DNA of 26,902 nt from a virus: positions 1-26,902 of IMG/VR virus record IMGVR_UViG_3300028840_001528. One strand, written 5' to 3'. The notes under the pieces were generated by a model. It had not been told where the DNA came from. It searched no databases and was given only the letters and a program-made list of their open reading frames with translations. The translations under genes were made by a program, and so were the position numbers. This document shows, piece after piece, positions 15,147 to 23,262 of this stretch. The stretch's first letter is position 1. Each line of letters begins with the position of its first letter.

Positions 15147-16052
15147 ATGGCTATTGAAGGCGCAAGTTACCCGAGCGGTCTTGATCCGGCGACATACGGG
15201 CCATTCGGAACGAGTGATCCCGCCGAAGGCGATGACTTCATCAAGAATACTCGGGAGATCCTGAAGAACACCTTCGCGAATATCTCGGGTGCGGTGACCG
15301 CCACCCAAGACGAGATGAACTACCTGGATTTGACCGCCCTCGGAACGGCTCAGAATTCCAAGGCGATCACGGTCGGGGCAACCGGCGGATGCGATGCTTC
15401 GGCGGTGACATGGTCGAACCTCGGCACTGTCACCACGGTAGACATCAACGGCGGCTCCGTCGATGGTGCCTCAGTGGGTACAGCCTCCCCATCATCCGGT
15501 ATTTTCACCGTCCTGCAGTCAACCGTGAACTTCTCCCTGGCCACCGGTTCGACGGTCACCGCGATCCTGGACGAGGACGCGATGTCCACGAACTCTGCCA
15601 CTGCGCTGGCCACACAGCAGAGCATCAAGGCATATGTGGACGCGCAGACCGGGGCAATCTCATCGGGCGTCATCGCACAATTGCAATCGAACTACGCCGC
15701 CAGCTACACGGTCACCGGCACCTATGCCGACGCGGTTTCGCAGAGCATTACCCCATCGTCCGCCTCGAACAAGGTGAAAGTCACGATCACGGGCTACATT
15801 ACTCTGGCGGCATCCCAGAACTGTACGGCGCTCTGGAAGGTGCAGAAGGCCGGGGTGGATCTACTGAGTGAGGTTTCCCACTACCTCGCCAACGGTGCTG
15901 CTGAGGTCGAAGCTGTACCGATCAGCGTCAGTTACGTTGACTCGCCGGCCACCACTGAAGCGAAGACATACGCTCTGCAGATGTACTACACCGGCACCAA
16001 TGCCCCTACTGGTACGCACCTATCAATCGTTCTGGAGGAAATCACGGTATGA
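15147..16052 (+). CDS. Tail fibre protein
   Basis: This 301-residue protein begins with a short attachment-like segment and FIKNTREILKNTFANISG. It then has AVTATQDEMNYLD, a motif that recurs in many phage fibres. The middle is Gly-, Ser-, Thr- and Ala-rich (TVTTVDINGGSVDGASVG), as in beta-helical shafts. LDEDAMSTNSATALATQQSIKAYVDAQ (about residues 132-158) is a widespread fibre hinge motif. The C-terminal 130 residues form a beta-sandwich-like domain (NKVKVTITGYITLAAS, THLSIVLEEITV). It is directly upstream of the nozzle gene and overlaps it by ATGA. Confidence 0.78.
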   Translation: MAIEGASYPSGLDPATYGPFGTSDPAEGDDFIKNTREILKNTFANISGAVTATQDEMNYLDLTALGTAQNSKAITVGATGGCDASAVTWSNLGTVTTVDINGGSVDGASVGTASPSSGIFTVLQSTVNFSLATGSTVTAILDEDAMSTNSATALATQQSIKAYVDAQTGAISSGVIAQLQSNYAASYTVTGTYADAVSQSITPSSASNKVKVTITGYITLAASQNCTALWKVQKAGVDLLSEVSHYLANGAAEVEAVPISVSYVDSPATTEAKTYALQMYYTGTNAPTGTHLSIVLEEITV

Positions 16053-17623
16053 GCCAGACCGGGAAAGTAGAGGGACTGGGTGTTGTCGGCTATGTGGCCG
16101 ACTTGGAGCCTGTCGATCTACCCCCGAACGCATGGAGCTTTCTTCAGAATGTCCGGTGCAAGGATGGCAGCATTCACAGCTTCGATGGTTCCGAGACGGT
16201 GGACACGATCACGCCAGCACCAGATACCATTGAGAAGGTGCAGGTGGGTGAATCCTCGCATCTGGTTTATGCGGCCGGCACCAAGATCTACTCATGGATC
16301 GATGGGACGGAAACCGACATCAGTCTGCGAGATTACAACGCAGGCAGCCGGTGGGATTCGTGCAACTTGGGTGGTGTCGCAATCTTCACGACGATTGCCG
16401 ACAATCCCCAATACTGGGGCGGGGAAGGATCTTGTGTCGATCTACCCTACAACGCGGATACGGGATGCACATGGTCCTCCGTAGGGATGACGGCATCGGT
16501 TATCCGCCCGTTCAAGAACTACCTGTTCGCCCTGGACGTAAACGATTGCTCGGGTCGGAATCGCCGCCGGCTTGTCTGGAGTCATCCCGCGGATCCCGGG
16601 ACCGTCCCTGTAACATGGGACATCACCGACGCGACGAAAGACGCTGGCGATCACTCCCTGACCAAAACGCCGGGTGCGATTCTCGACGGTCTGGTTCTCC
16701 GAGACACGCTGCAGATCTACAAAGAGGATGCGATCTACAGCGTGACCTTTACCGGTGGCACCTATGTCTTCAATTTCCGATTGGTCTCCAGCAGCCACGG
16801 TCTTTATGCGAGGAACTGTGTCTGCGACATCGGCGGTAAGCATGTCTTCGTGGGCAAGGGCGACATCTACCTTTACGACGGGGTGAACATCAACTCCATC
16901 GCAGATCGGCGCGTCCGCGATCTGTTTTTCGGTGGGGTGAATCGAAGCACCTATGACGAAACCTTCGTCGTCTTCCATGAGAAGGCCAATGAAGTCTGGC
17001 TGTGCTACCCGTCCACTTCCGTGACGGGCACCGTGTGCGATAAAGCCTTGGTCTGGAGTGTGGAAGACAACACCTGGAGCCCGCGGGATATACCCGAGGC
17101 GAGGACGGCAATCCACACCGTGGTGAAGCGTTCCAGTGCGTACACCTGGGACACCCTGCCTTACGCCACATGGAACGACTGGGGCACTACTCCCCCGACA
17201 CCCACATGGACGTCTTGGGACGGGCTGACGGACAGTGAGCCGATCTTCGAGTCACTGATCCTGGCCGGATCGGGAAAGCTGTATGAGATGGACCGGACGA
17301 ACCAGGACGATGGTGTAAACATCACCTGTATTGCCCGAAGGACGCATCTGGATCTCGGGGATACCGGCGATTGGCACATGGTGACCACGATCCGCCCGAA
17401 AGCGACGGGATCGGCGTTTCGCGTCCGGGTCGGAATGCACGACGTCATCAATGATGCGGTTTCCTGGAGCGACTATCAAACATTCACACCGGGGACGGAT
17501 TACAAGCTAAACTTCCGGGTAACCGGTCGCCTTCACGCCATTGAGTTTTCATCGATCACCGCGGCTACTTGGGAGATTTCCGGTTATGAATTCGACTATG
17601 CGTTTGCCGGGAGGCGTTCGTGA
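16049..17623 (+). CDS. Tail nozzle protein
   Basis: This 524-residue protein should form the distal ring of the short tail, below the adaptor. The N-terminal pattern VDLPPNAWSFLQNVRCKDGSIHSFDG (about residues 22-47) is typical of nozzle and gp12-like tubular proteins. The body is a succession of strands with propeller-like turns: HLVYAAGTKIYSWIDGTE, VFVGKGDIYLYDGVNINSIAD, NEVWLCYPSTS, KALVWSVEDNTWSPRDIP. The length and the position before the ejection proteins fit SU10-like phages. GGAGGAA at 16034-16040 gives a strong ribosome-binding site. The last 100 residues are a separate beta-rich part. The main uncertainty is whether it is nozzle or another tubular tail protein. Confidence 0.75.
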   Translation: MSQTGKVEGLGVVGYVADLEPVDLPPNAWSFLQNVRCKDGSIHSFDGSETVDTITPAPDTIEKVQVGESSHLVYAAGTKIYSWIDGTETDISLRDYNAGSRWDSCNLGGVAIFTTIADNPQYWGGEGSCVDLPYNADTGCTWSSVGMTASVIRPFKNYLFALDVNDCSGRNRRRLVWSHPADPGTVPVTWDITDATKDAGDHSLTKTPGAILDGLVLRDTLQIYKEDAIYSVTFTGGTYVFNFRLVSSSHGLYARNCVCDIGGKHVFVGKGDIYLYDGVNINSIADRRVRDLFFGGVNRSTYDETFVVFHEKANEVWLCYPSTSVTGTVCDKALVWSVEDNTWSPRDIPEARTAIHTVVKRSSAYTWDTLPYATWNDWGTTPPTPTWTSWDGLTDSEPIFESLILAGSGKLYEMDRTNQDDGVNITCIARRTHLDLGDTGDWHMVTTIRPKATGSAFRVRVGMHDVINDAVSWSDYQTFTPGTDYKLNFRVTGRLHAIEFSSITAATWEISGYEFDYAFAGRRS

Positions 17624-18102
17624 CCGAAGAATTCGATAGCGAGGGCTGGAGAAAGGTCCGAAACGACAAACTGTTGGAGTGGGTTGGCGACTCTCATGCC
17701 GTGCAATTCATCTTGCATATGGGTCAAGTGGCGGAAGTGTGGGATGATCTGATAGACCGCGATAAGGATTTTGACGATAATCACATCCATAGCGCGTTTT
17801 GGGCGTTGCTTATCGAGTTACCCCTGAATCCGTTCTTTGACCGGTTCAAGGGACAGTTGATTCCGCTGATGACCGTGGGGATCAACACATGGCTCGATTC
17901 AAACGTCATGCAGGATGGCGACGAGGAAGAACAGATTCAGGCGTATGTCCTACGAAGGTGGTTGCTGGAGCTTTCCATCTATGTTGTTTACCTGACCCGC
18001 GGTCGGGAATACGCGCAGCAACACAGTTTGGAGATCCGGAAGTTTTTTACGCGGTATGAGACGTTTGCCGACTTCCGGGCTAAATTAGGGGAGACAGTCT
18101 GA
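17620..18102 (+). CDS. Helical virion-associated protein, unknown function
   Basis: This 160-residue protein starts with GTG at 17620 (GTGA overlap with the nozzle gene) and has GGGAGG five bases upstream. It is predicted to be all helical, with amphipathic or hydrophobic stretches HSAFWALLIELPLNPFF, QLIPLMTVGINTWL and LRRWLLELSIYVVYLTRG. None is a clear transmembrane segment because charged residues interrupt them. It lies first in the ejection-protein block. It could be a small internal virion protein or a helper for loading the larger ones. No family name is certain. Confidence 0.72.
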   Translation: MTEEFDSEGWRKVRNDKLLEWVGDSHAVQFILHMGQVAEVWDDLIDRDKDFDDNHIHSAFWALLIELPLNPFFDRFKGQLIPLMTVGINTWLDSNVMQDGDEEEQIQAYVLRRWLLELSIYVVYLTRGREYAQQHSLEIRKFFTRYETFADFRAKLGETV

Positions 18103-19181
18103 TGCCACTTGGCGGAAGTAGCAATACCACAACGGTCCAACGATCCGATCCGTGGACCGGTGTGCAACCTGAGCTTCGGAGCCTTTATGGGCGAGCCGGC
18201 GAACTGTCACAAGATGTCGCCCCGTTCTATCCTGGCCAAACCTTTGCCGGTTTCGATCCTCTCCAGACGACCGGCATGACGGGAGCCGTTGATTACGCGA
18301 CCGGGCAACTTCCCGGCATGGTCTCCGGGTACCAATCGACGCTGGGACGCATGCTGGATGCCCCGCTGAACATTACCCAGGATCCGGCCTACCTGAACGC
18401 TATCGCTGCAAACAGATCTTCGGTCATGGATGCCTTGACCGAGGATATGCTCCCCAGTGTGCGCTCCGGGGCGACAGCAGCCGGCCAGTTTGGCGGTTCG
18501 AGGCAGGGCATCGCAGAAGGTCAGGCCATTGGCGATGCCGCGGAAGCCCTTGCCAGGGCTAATGCTCAGACGGGTCTCGGGATGTATGACACAGCTTCCC
18601 GAACCGCGGCAATGGCAGCAGGCCAGATGCCCGGTGCTCTGCAACTGGGCTTCACGCCGTCGCAGACAATGATGGACATCGGTGGCATGCAGCAAGGCAT
18701 GACGCAGCAGGGTATTGATGAGGCCATTGCCAGACACTACTACCCGCAAACAGCCGGCCGGGAGAACTTGGCTTGGCTGAACAGCATCCTGACCGGTGCT
18801 TCGCCGTATGCGGGACAAACCACTACCGCTCCCGGACAGAGTAGAGCCGCCGGTGCCCTTGGTGGCGCATTGATGGGTTCCCAACTTGTCCCCGGCATCG
18901 CGAGTGCGCTTGCGCCTGCTGGAATGACGGTGGCAAGTGCCGCAAGCCCATGGTTGTCAGGCCTTGGCGCTCTCGGTGGTGCGCTCGCGTTCTCCGACCG
19001 CCGCCTGAAGCGGAACATCGTGAAGGTCGGCAAACATGGTCCGCATAACCTGTACGCCTTCAACTACGCCTGGGGTGGTCCGCAGCATCTCGGCGTGATG
19101 GCTCAGGAAGTACAAGAGACTCACCCCGAGGCAGTGACCGAGGTTGCCGGGTATCTGGCCGTTGATTACGGGAGACTGTGA
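18102..19181 (+). CDS. Ejection-type internal virion protein with C-terminal S74 chaperone domain
   Basis: This is a 359-residue protein. Residues 1-295 are Ala-, Gly-, Gln- and Met-rich and helical, with repeated small-residue segments (RSGATAAGQFGGSRQGIAEGQ, GALGGALMGSQLVPG), as in DNA-ejection proteins that must unfold through the tail. From S298 the sequence SDRRLKRNIVKVGKHG, then LYAFNYAW, LGVMAQEVQETHPEAV and final YLAVDYGRL match the Peptidase_S74 intramolecular chaperone. In fibres, self-cleavage occurs just before the conserved Ser of this SDxRLKxNI motif. Only about 60 residues are present, so this is the short form without the long helical second half. GGGGAG at 18088-18093 precedes the ATG. 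Confidence 0.8.
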   Translation: MPLGGSSNTTTVQRSDPWTGVQPELRSLYGRAGELSQDVAPFYPGQTFAGFDPLQTTGMTGAVDYATGQLPGMVSGYQSTLGRMLDAPLNITQDPAYLNAIAANRSSVMDALTEDMLPSVRSGATAAGQFGGSRQGIAEGQAIGDAAEALARANAQTGLGMYDTASRTAAMAAGQMPGALQLGFTPSQTMMDIGGMQQGMTQQGIDEAIARHYYPQTAGRENLAWLNSILTGASPYAGQTTTAPGQSRAAGALGGALMGSQLVPGIASALAPAGMTVASAASPWLSGLGALGGALAFSDRRLKRNIVKVGKHGPHNLYAFNYAWGGPQHLGVMAQEVQETHPEAVTEVAGYLAVDYGRL

Positions 19182-20344
19182 TGCCCTTTGACATGAATCA
19201 AATGATGCAGAACCCGATGTTCAACATGGGGTTGGGTATCCTGGCCGCCAACCAACCGGGTGCCTCGTTTGGGCAGGCGGTGGGTAGCGGCATGTTGGCA
19301 GGGCAGCAGAACCTTCTCCAGATGCGGCAGTTGAAGGAAAAGGCGGCCCAACGACAACTGCAAAGCGAGTTCATGAAGCAGCAGATTGCCGAGGCAAAAC
19401 GGAAGGCGGCACTCCAGGCGCAAATCCAGGAACGGGCGCAAGCCCTGATCGGTCAGCCCGGTGGTGAGGAACTGGCTGGTCCCACGCCCACCGGTGCCCG
19501 TCTGACGGGGGCACCTTCCGGGATGTACGCGACTGATCCACAGATGGCACCTTTGGCCGGCCTGTTGGCTGCCAGTGGTGACACCGGTGGTCTGGTCGAT
19601 CTGCTGAAACCGGAGAAGCCCGGCAAGCCGAGTGCGGATATGCAAGCGTATCTGTACGATGTGACCCAGCACGGTTACAAGGGGAGTTTTGCGGACTGGA
19701 AGAAGTCCACCCGCAAGGCAGGCGTCACGAAGGTTGATGTCAATGTGGGCTTGGGTAAGAAGGCGGAAGGTGATCTGCAGGCGAAGTCCATTTCCGCAAA
19801 GACCACCATCCCCCTGATTGACCAGTTGATTGCCGATACTCAGGCCTTGCCGGGCGGTGTCGGTGGTATTGCGGAAGCCCGGGAGGCGACTGGCGGCATA
19901 TTCGGTCAGCTTGCGGATGTCGGTGTCCCGGGTGCCCGGACCGTGGCCGGTGCCATCAAGCCGGAAGTCACCCTATTGGACCCGGATGCCCCGGGCGGCC
20001 AGCGGACCATCACCGGCCAAAGTCTGCGGACTCAGGGTGAGGTTCTGGCCATCCGGCTGAAGCCGCTCATGGCGGATACCGGCCCGCTGTCCAACCAGGA
20101 CCGTGCTCGACTGGCCACCGCGATGGGCGACGTGGCATCGGCTGACTCGGAGCGACGGCTGGAGGCACTATCGACCATCAGGAACATCATGACCGAGAAC
20201 GAGGAAACGATTGACAACTTCCTTCGCAAAGGCGGCTTAGGGGTTCCCGGTGAACGACCGCCGCCCGTGCAAGGGCAAGTGATCAGCGGGTACAAGTACA
20301 TCGGCGGTGACCCCGGTCAACAATCGAGCTGGGAAAAGCAATGA
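19181..20344 (+). CDS. Internal virion/DNA ejection protein
   Basis: This 387-residue protein has no clear enzymatic motif. The first 30 residues are Met-, Asn- and Gln-rich. A long coiled-coil helix follows (LLQMRQLKEKAAQRQLQSEF to about residue 90). Next is a Pro/Gly-rich linker and a helical C-terminal part (TTIPLIDQLIADTQALPGG, LAIRLKPLMADTGPLSNQDR), with a Pro-rich end that includes GYKYIGGDPGQQ. ATG 19181 gives a one-base overlap with the previous stop; GTG 19178 is a possible alternative. Composition and place between two other ejection-type genes support the role. Confidence 0.7.
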   Translation: MPFDMNQMMQNPMFNMGLGILAANQPGASFGQAVGSGMLAGQQNLLQMRQLKEKAAQRQLQSEFMKQQIAEAKRKAALQAQIQERAQALIGQPGGEELAGPTPTGARLTGAPSGMYATDPQMAPLAGLLAASGDTGGLVDLLKPEKPGKPSADMQAYLYDVTQHGYKGSFADWKKSTRKAGVTKVDVNVGLGKKAEGDLQAKSISAKTTIPLIDQLIADTQALPGGVGGIAEAREATGGIFGQLADVGVPGARTVAGAIKPEVTLLDPDAPGGQRTITGQSLRTQGEVLAIRLKPLMADTGPLSNQDRARLATAMGDVASADSERRLEALSTIRNIMTENEETIDNFLRKGGLGVPGERPPPVQGQVISGYKYIGGDPGQQSSWEKQ

Positions 20345-22758
20345 AGCCATGGGAAGAATACCAGCAGCAGGCGACTGACGCTCCCCCCTGGGAAGACTAC
20401 GCACCCGCACCGTCAGCCTACGCCGAACGCCAGACTCCCCGCGGCAGACGGCACCTGGGCGGCACCTACGCGGAACGGGTCTCTGAAACGGCCGGTTTCC
20501 CGGTATCCCCGGAACCGGATCTCACGGCCACAGAACGTGGTCTGATCGGTCTTGCAGATACCCCGGAAGAACGCCGGCAAGAGTTCCTTCGGATGTACCC
20601 GGCCGGTACGATCCAGGAGATTCAACTGCCGACGGGGCAAACGGAGACGGTCTATTCCAAGAACCCGCTGGATCCGCCCAAGCTGTTGGATGAGCCGGGT
20701 GTGACCCTGATGGATGTCATGGATCGACCGCAGACCTTGCTCGAGGCACCCCTGCAGCTTGGTACTGCTATGCTCGGTCCCGCTGCCCCGGCTGCTCAGA
20801 TTGGCCTGCAGGCTGCGATCCCCGGCCTCACCCACTTGGCGAAGGAAGGGCTCCAAGAGCTTCGGGGTGCCCAGCTTCAACCCATGGGTGAAGTATTGGG
20901 ACAGGCGGGCATGGAGTCGGCGGCAGACCTGCTCACCGGTGGTCTGGGATACGGGCTTCCCGCTCTGACGGGGAAAGTTCTCGGTGGTCCGGTGAAAAAG
21001 GGTGCTGCTCCGTTGGTAGAGGACGCCAAGGCGATTGAAGCATTGATGCAGACCCGTCCTGATCTGATCCCACCCATGGCATACCAGATGCGCCCGGATC
21101 ATCCGATCATGGAAGGCCTGTCCAAGCAGGCGCGATCCACCAGTCCCGCACTGCAGCAGCAGGAAATGGCCCAACGGTTGGTCTTTGGGGATGTGCTGCG
21201 CGATATTGGTGAGTTGCCTGTTGAACGGGCAGGTCGGAAACTGGTGGGGCAAGGCAAGCGATTCCTCCGAGAGAAGCGGGACGAGCTGACCCAGATGTTC
21301 AACGTGAACCCCACCGATGCCGGCGAGGCGATGAAGGGTATCATCACCAAGAACTTCAACAAGCAGTCCCGGGCTCAGATCAATCAGGCCTACAACGAGG
21401 CCGGCACCCTGGCAGAAGGGGTGCGGTTTGACCTGACTGGTGCTCAACAGGCTGCCCGGGAAGTAACAGCACCGGTGCCGGCCACCGCGACCGAGATGGT
21501 GGACTCCGAGATCGTTGATCTGATGGGCCGCCCGCTGACCCAGAACACGGTTCAGGAATTCGTGAACGTTGCCGCGAGCCCGGGTGGCAAGGTTTCCCGG
21601 GTGGCTGCTCTGCTAAAGAAGATCGACCCCGAACAAACGAACTGGGAAGTGGTCAAGGAGTTGCGGAGCCAAGTAGGCGATGCGATCAAGGATCTGCCCA
21701 GCGAGGATGCGACATCGGGTGCGGCCAAGGCACTGTGGAAGCGGTTGACCAACTCCATTGAGAACCCCATCGGTGGAGGCGGTGAGTTCGTCACCGCATG
21801 GCAGAAGGCCAACGCGCTCTCCCGTAAACGGTTCGAGGTCTTTGAGCAAGGCCGGGTGTTGAAGGTTCTGGGCGAAGACTCTCCCTCGGGACTCGTTGCC
21901 GAGTTTGCCACCAACCCCCACAACCTTACTCCGACCATGAAGGAGGTATTGTCCGGGTATGGCGGGAAGAAGCTGACGGTTGCCCGGAAGGGTCTGCAGC
22001 GCGGCATCCTCATGAATGACAACCCCCGGGCATTGGTGAACCAGTGGCGTGACGGCAACCCGGAAGGGTTCAACTTCCTGTTTGCATCCAAGGCCGACCG
22101 ATCCGCGTTTACCCGGGTGGTTGATGAACTCGATGCGCTCAAGTCCCATCCGATTCAGCAGATGATCGATAACAAGGGAGCCATGATCGAACAGGGTAAG
22201 ACGCTGCTCGGGAAACTGGGACCGCAAGAACTGCGCTCCACCATCCGTATGTATGGTGGCAAGGATTCCGCAGGCGGGCAGGCTCTCAGATTGGCCACCC
22301 TGGACGATATGCTCGGCAAGGCCATGAAGATCGACAAGGATGGTGTGTTGTCACTGGACTCTACCGCGCTGAACAAGACCATCATGGAAGCCAAACGCAA
22401 GGGTCTGTGGGATAAGGTACTGACATCCCAAGACAAGACGAACTTGCGCGGTATGGACGCCTATGTTCGCCGGGTGATCAATTCGTCTTCCGATGTCGGT
22501 GTTTCCCTGGAGAAGCAACAAGCCATCGCATCCTTGAAGCATCCGACCAGCTTCATCCAGGGTGTCCATGCTCTGGCGGTAAACAACCGTGTGCTGGCAC
22601 CCCTGCTGATGAGTAAAACGGCTGCCAAGTTATTCAAGCCGACTGTCCGGAAAACCGGGAGAAACGTCCCTCGTGTGAAACCGGGTCACTGGGTGTTTGT
22701 CGGTAACCTGCTCGGGGAGATCAATCGCATTCCTAGCGAGGAATCTGTGCGGCAGTGA
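20341..22758 (+). CDS. Large internal virion protein (ejection protein)
   Basis: This 805-residue protein is the largest in the window and closes the late block. The N-terminus has two PWE(E/D)Y motifs (KPWEEYQQQ and PPWEDYAP), a feature of many large phage internal proteins. A hydrophobic Ala/Gly/Leu/Pro-rich stretch at about residues 130-215 could insert into membranes. Most of the rest is long helices (RKLVGQGKRFLREKRDELTQM, RSTIRMYGGKDSAGGQALRLA). I see no lysozyme or transglycosylase motif, which some proteins of this class carry. It overlaps the preceding gene by ATGA. A weak hairpin terminator candidate starts about 20 bases after its stop. Confidence 0.72.
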   Translation: MKPWEEYQQQATDAPPWEDYAPAPSAYAERQTPRGRRHLGGTYAERVSETAGFPVSPEPDLTATERGLIGLADTPEERRQEFLRMYPAGTIQEIQLPTGQTETVYSKNPLDPPKLLDEPGVTLMDVMDRPQTLLEAPLQLGTAMLGPAAPAAQIGLQAAIPGLTHLAKEGLQELRGAQLQPMGEVLGQAGMESAADLLTGGLGYGLPALTGKVLGGPVKKGAAPLVEDAKAIEALMQTRPDLIPPMAYQMRPDHPIMEGLSKQARSTSPALQQQEMAQRLVFGDVLRDIGELPVERAGRKLVGQGKRFLREKRDELTQMFNVNPTDAGEAMKGIITKNFNKQSRAQINQAYNEAGTLAEGVRFDLTGAQQAAREVTAPVPATATEMVDSEIVDLMGRPLTQNTVQEFVNVAASPGGKVSRVAALLKKIDPEQTNWEVVKELRSQVGDAIKDLPSEDATSGAAKALWKRLTNSIENPIGGGGEFVTAWQKANALSRKRFEVFEQGRVLKVLGEDSPSGLVAEFATNPHNLTPTMKEVLSGYGGKKLTVARKGLQRGILMNDNPRALVNQWRDGNPEGFNFLFASKADRSAFTRVVDELDALKSHPIQQMIDNKGAMIEQGKTLLGKLGPQELRSTIRMYGGKDSAGGQALRLATLDDMLGKAMKIDKDGVLSLDSTALNKTIMEAKRKGLWDKVLTSQDKTNLRGMDAYVRRVINSSSDVGVSLEKQQAIASLKHPTSFIQGVHALAVNNRVLAPLLMSKTAAKLFKPTVRKTGRNVPRVKPGHWVFVGNLLGEINRIPSEESVRQ

Positions 22759-22777
22759 TTGGTCTGTGGATTATTCA

Positions 22778-22817
22778 CCCCTTTTTGTCGCGCGGATCCT
22801 CGTCGTTAAAGGGTTTT
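22778..22817 (+). terminator. Candidate terminator of the late block
   Basis: CCCTTT at 22779-22784 can pair with AAAGGG at 22808-22813, and TTTT follows at 22814-22817. The 23-base interior contains an imperfect GC-rich dyad around GGATCC. The outer stem is short and the loop long, so this is weaker than the hairpin at 5943. Its position just after the last late gene is what makes it plausible. Confidence 0.35.
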
Positions 22818-22969
22818 AGACCATCCCCCGTTTGAACGCAGGCGTCGTATGATACTGTTCGATGAAATAAATCGGCCAACAACAATCAATAGATATAGTA
22901 AATAATTAACGTAAGGACATTCCTTCGAAGGAAAAAGGAATATCGTTACAAACATTAAGCCAAGGAAGA
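22818..22969. other. AT-rich non-coding stretch with a 14-bp perfect palindrome
   Basis: No convincing gene is present. The DNA is much richer in A and T than the surrounding genes, particularly 22861-22915. A perfect palindrome TTCCTTCGAAGGAA occupies 22920-22933. Part of it can alternatively pair: ATTCCTT (22919-22925) is the complement of AAGGAAT (22935-22941). An AT-rich segment next to large dyads at a module border would suit a replication origin or a control region. Nothing here proves either. Confidence 0.4.
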
Positions 22970-23072
22970 CAGTGAGTGAAAAATTGACATGTTACCGTGA
23001 CGCCTCCGTGGCACACGGTTAACGAGTTAAACCGGATGCCACGGAGGCGTCACGGCAGAGAGTCACTCACTG
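22970..23072. repeat. Nested inverted repeats (about 100 bp)
   Basis: Three dyads share one centre. The outer arms are 10-bp perfect (22970-22979 and 23063-23072, CAGTGAGTGA and its complement). The middle arms are 19-bp perfect (22995-23013 and 23037-23055). The inner arms are about 7 bp with one bulged A (CGGTTAA at 23016-23022 against TTAAACCG at 23027-23034), closing on CGAG. The spacers between outer and middle arms are 15 and 7 bases. Neither strand has a canonical U-tract directly after the stem; on the minus strand a run of five T lies about ten bases beyond. It sits where rightward late genes meet leftward early-type genes. It could be a bidirectional terminator, an origin dyad or a structured RNA. 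Confidence 0.9.
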
Positions 23073-23262
23073 ACGTGATATCGGCGGGGCCCAGGAGGCT
23101 TTTATCACCACCGCAAATAAGAAAGTACCGCCGAGACGGAGTCCGCATGCCATAGCTGGCTCTTGGTGGGCGGGGATCATCGAACAAGTAGCTAAAGTAG
23201 ATCACCAGACCTCCGGTCTGCTGACTACTTAGCTTTATCGTTACCTTGCCCTTCGATTCCAT
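23050..23262 (-). CDS. Possible small early protein (weak)
   Basis: This is a 70-residue open frame starting MESKGKVTIKLSSQQTGG at ATG 23262 and ending inside the large inverted repeat. An upstream in-frame ATG at 23289 would overlap the Lar-like gene more. It overlaps that gene by 22 bases and follows it in the same direction, as expected for an operon. Against it, the ribosome-binding site is poor, the composition is unremarkable, and its sequence includes a bulged hairpin and one arm of the large dyad. No family is recognised. It is kept as a possible gene only. Confidence 0.3.
   Translation of the reverse strand: MESKGKVTIKLSSQQTGGLVIYFSYLFDDPRPPRASYGMRTPSRRYFLICGGDKSLLGPADITSVSDSLP
23190..23234. 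repeat. Second bulged hairpin near the border
   Basis: AGCTAA (23190-23195) pairs with TTAGCT (23229-23234). After a bulged A23196, GTAG (23197-23200) pairs with CTAC (23225-23228). A small internal loop follows, and CAGACC (23206-23211) pairs with GGTCTG (23215-23220) around a three-base loop. The sixteen pairs with one bulge look like a folded RNA rather than chance. It lies inside the weak minus-strand frame 23050-23262, which makes that frame less certain. Confidence 0.65.

Noticed and set aside
10898-17623. Diversity-generating retroelement in the tail genes
   Set aside because: The lectin-like and fibre genes prompted a look, but I see no reverse transcriptase and no template/variable repeat pair with adenine-specific changes.
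22848-22853. TATGAT as a -10 box
   Set aside because: The nearest -35-like sequence (TTGAAC at 22832) is only 10 bases away, and there is no rightward gene to serve until 23823.
22984-22989. TTGACA as a -35 box inside the nested repeats
   Set aside because: No -10-like hexamer lies 16-18 bases downstream on the plus strand, where the sequence is GC-rich stem.
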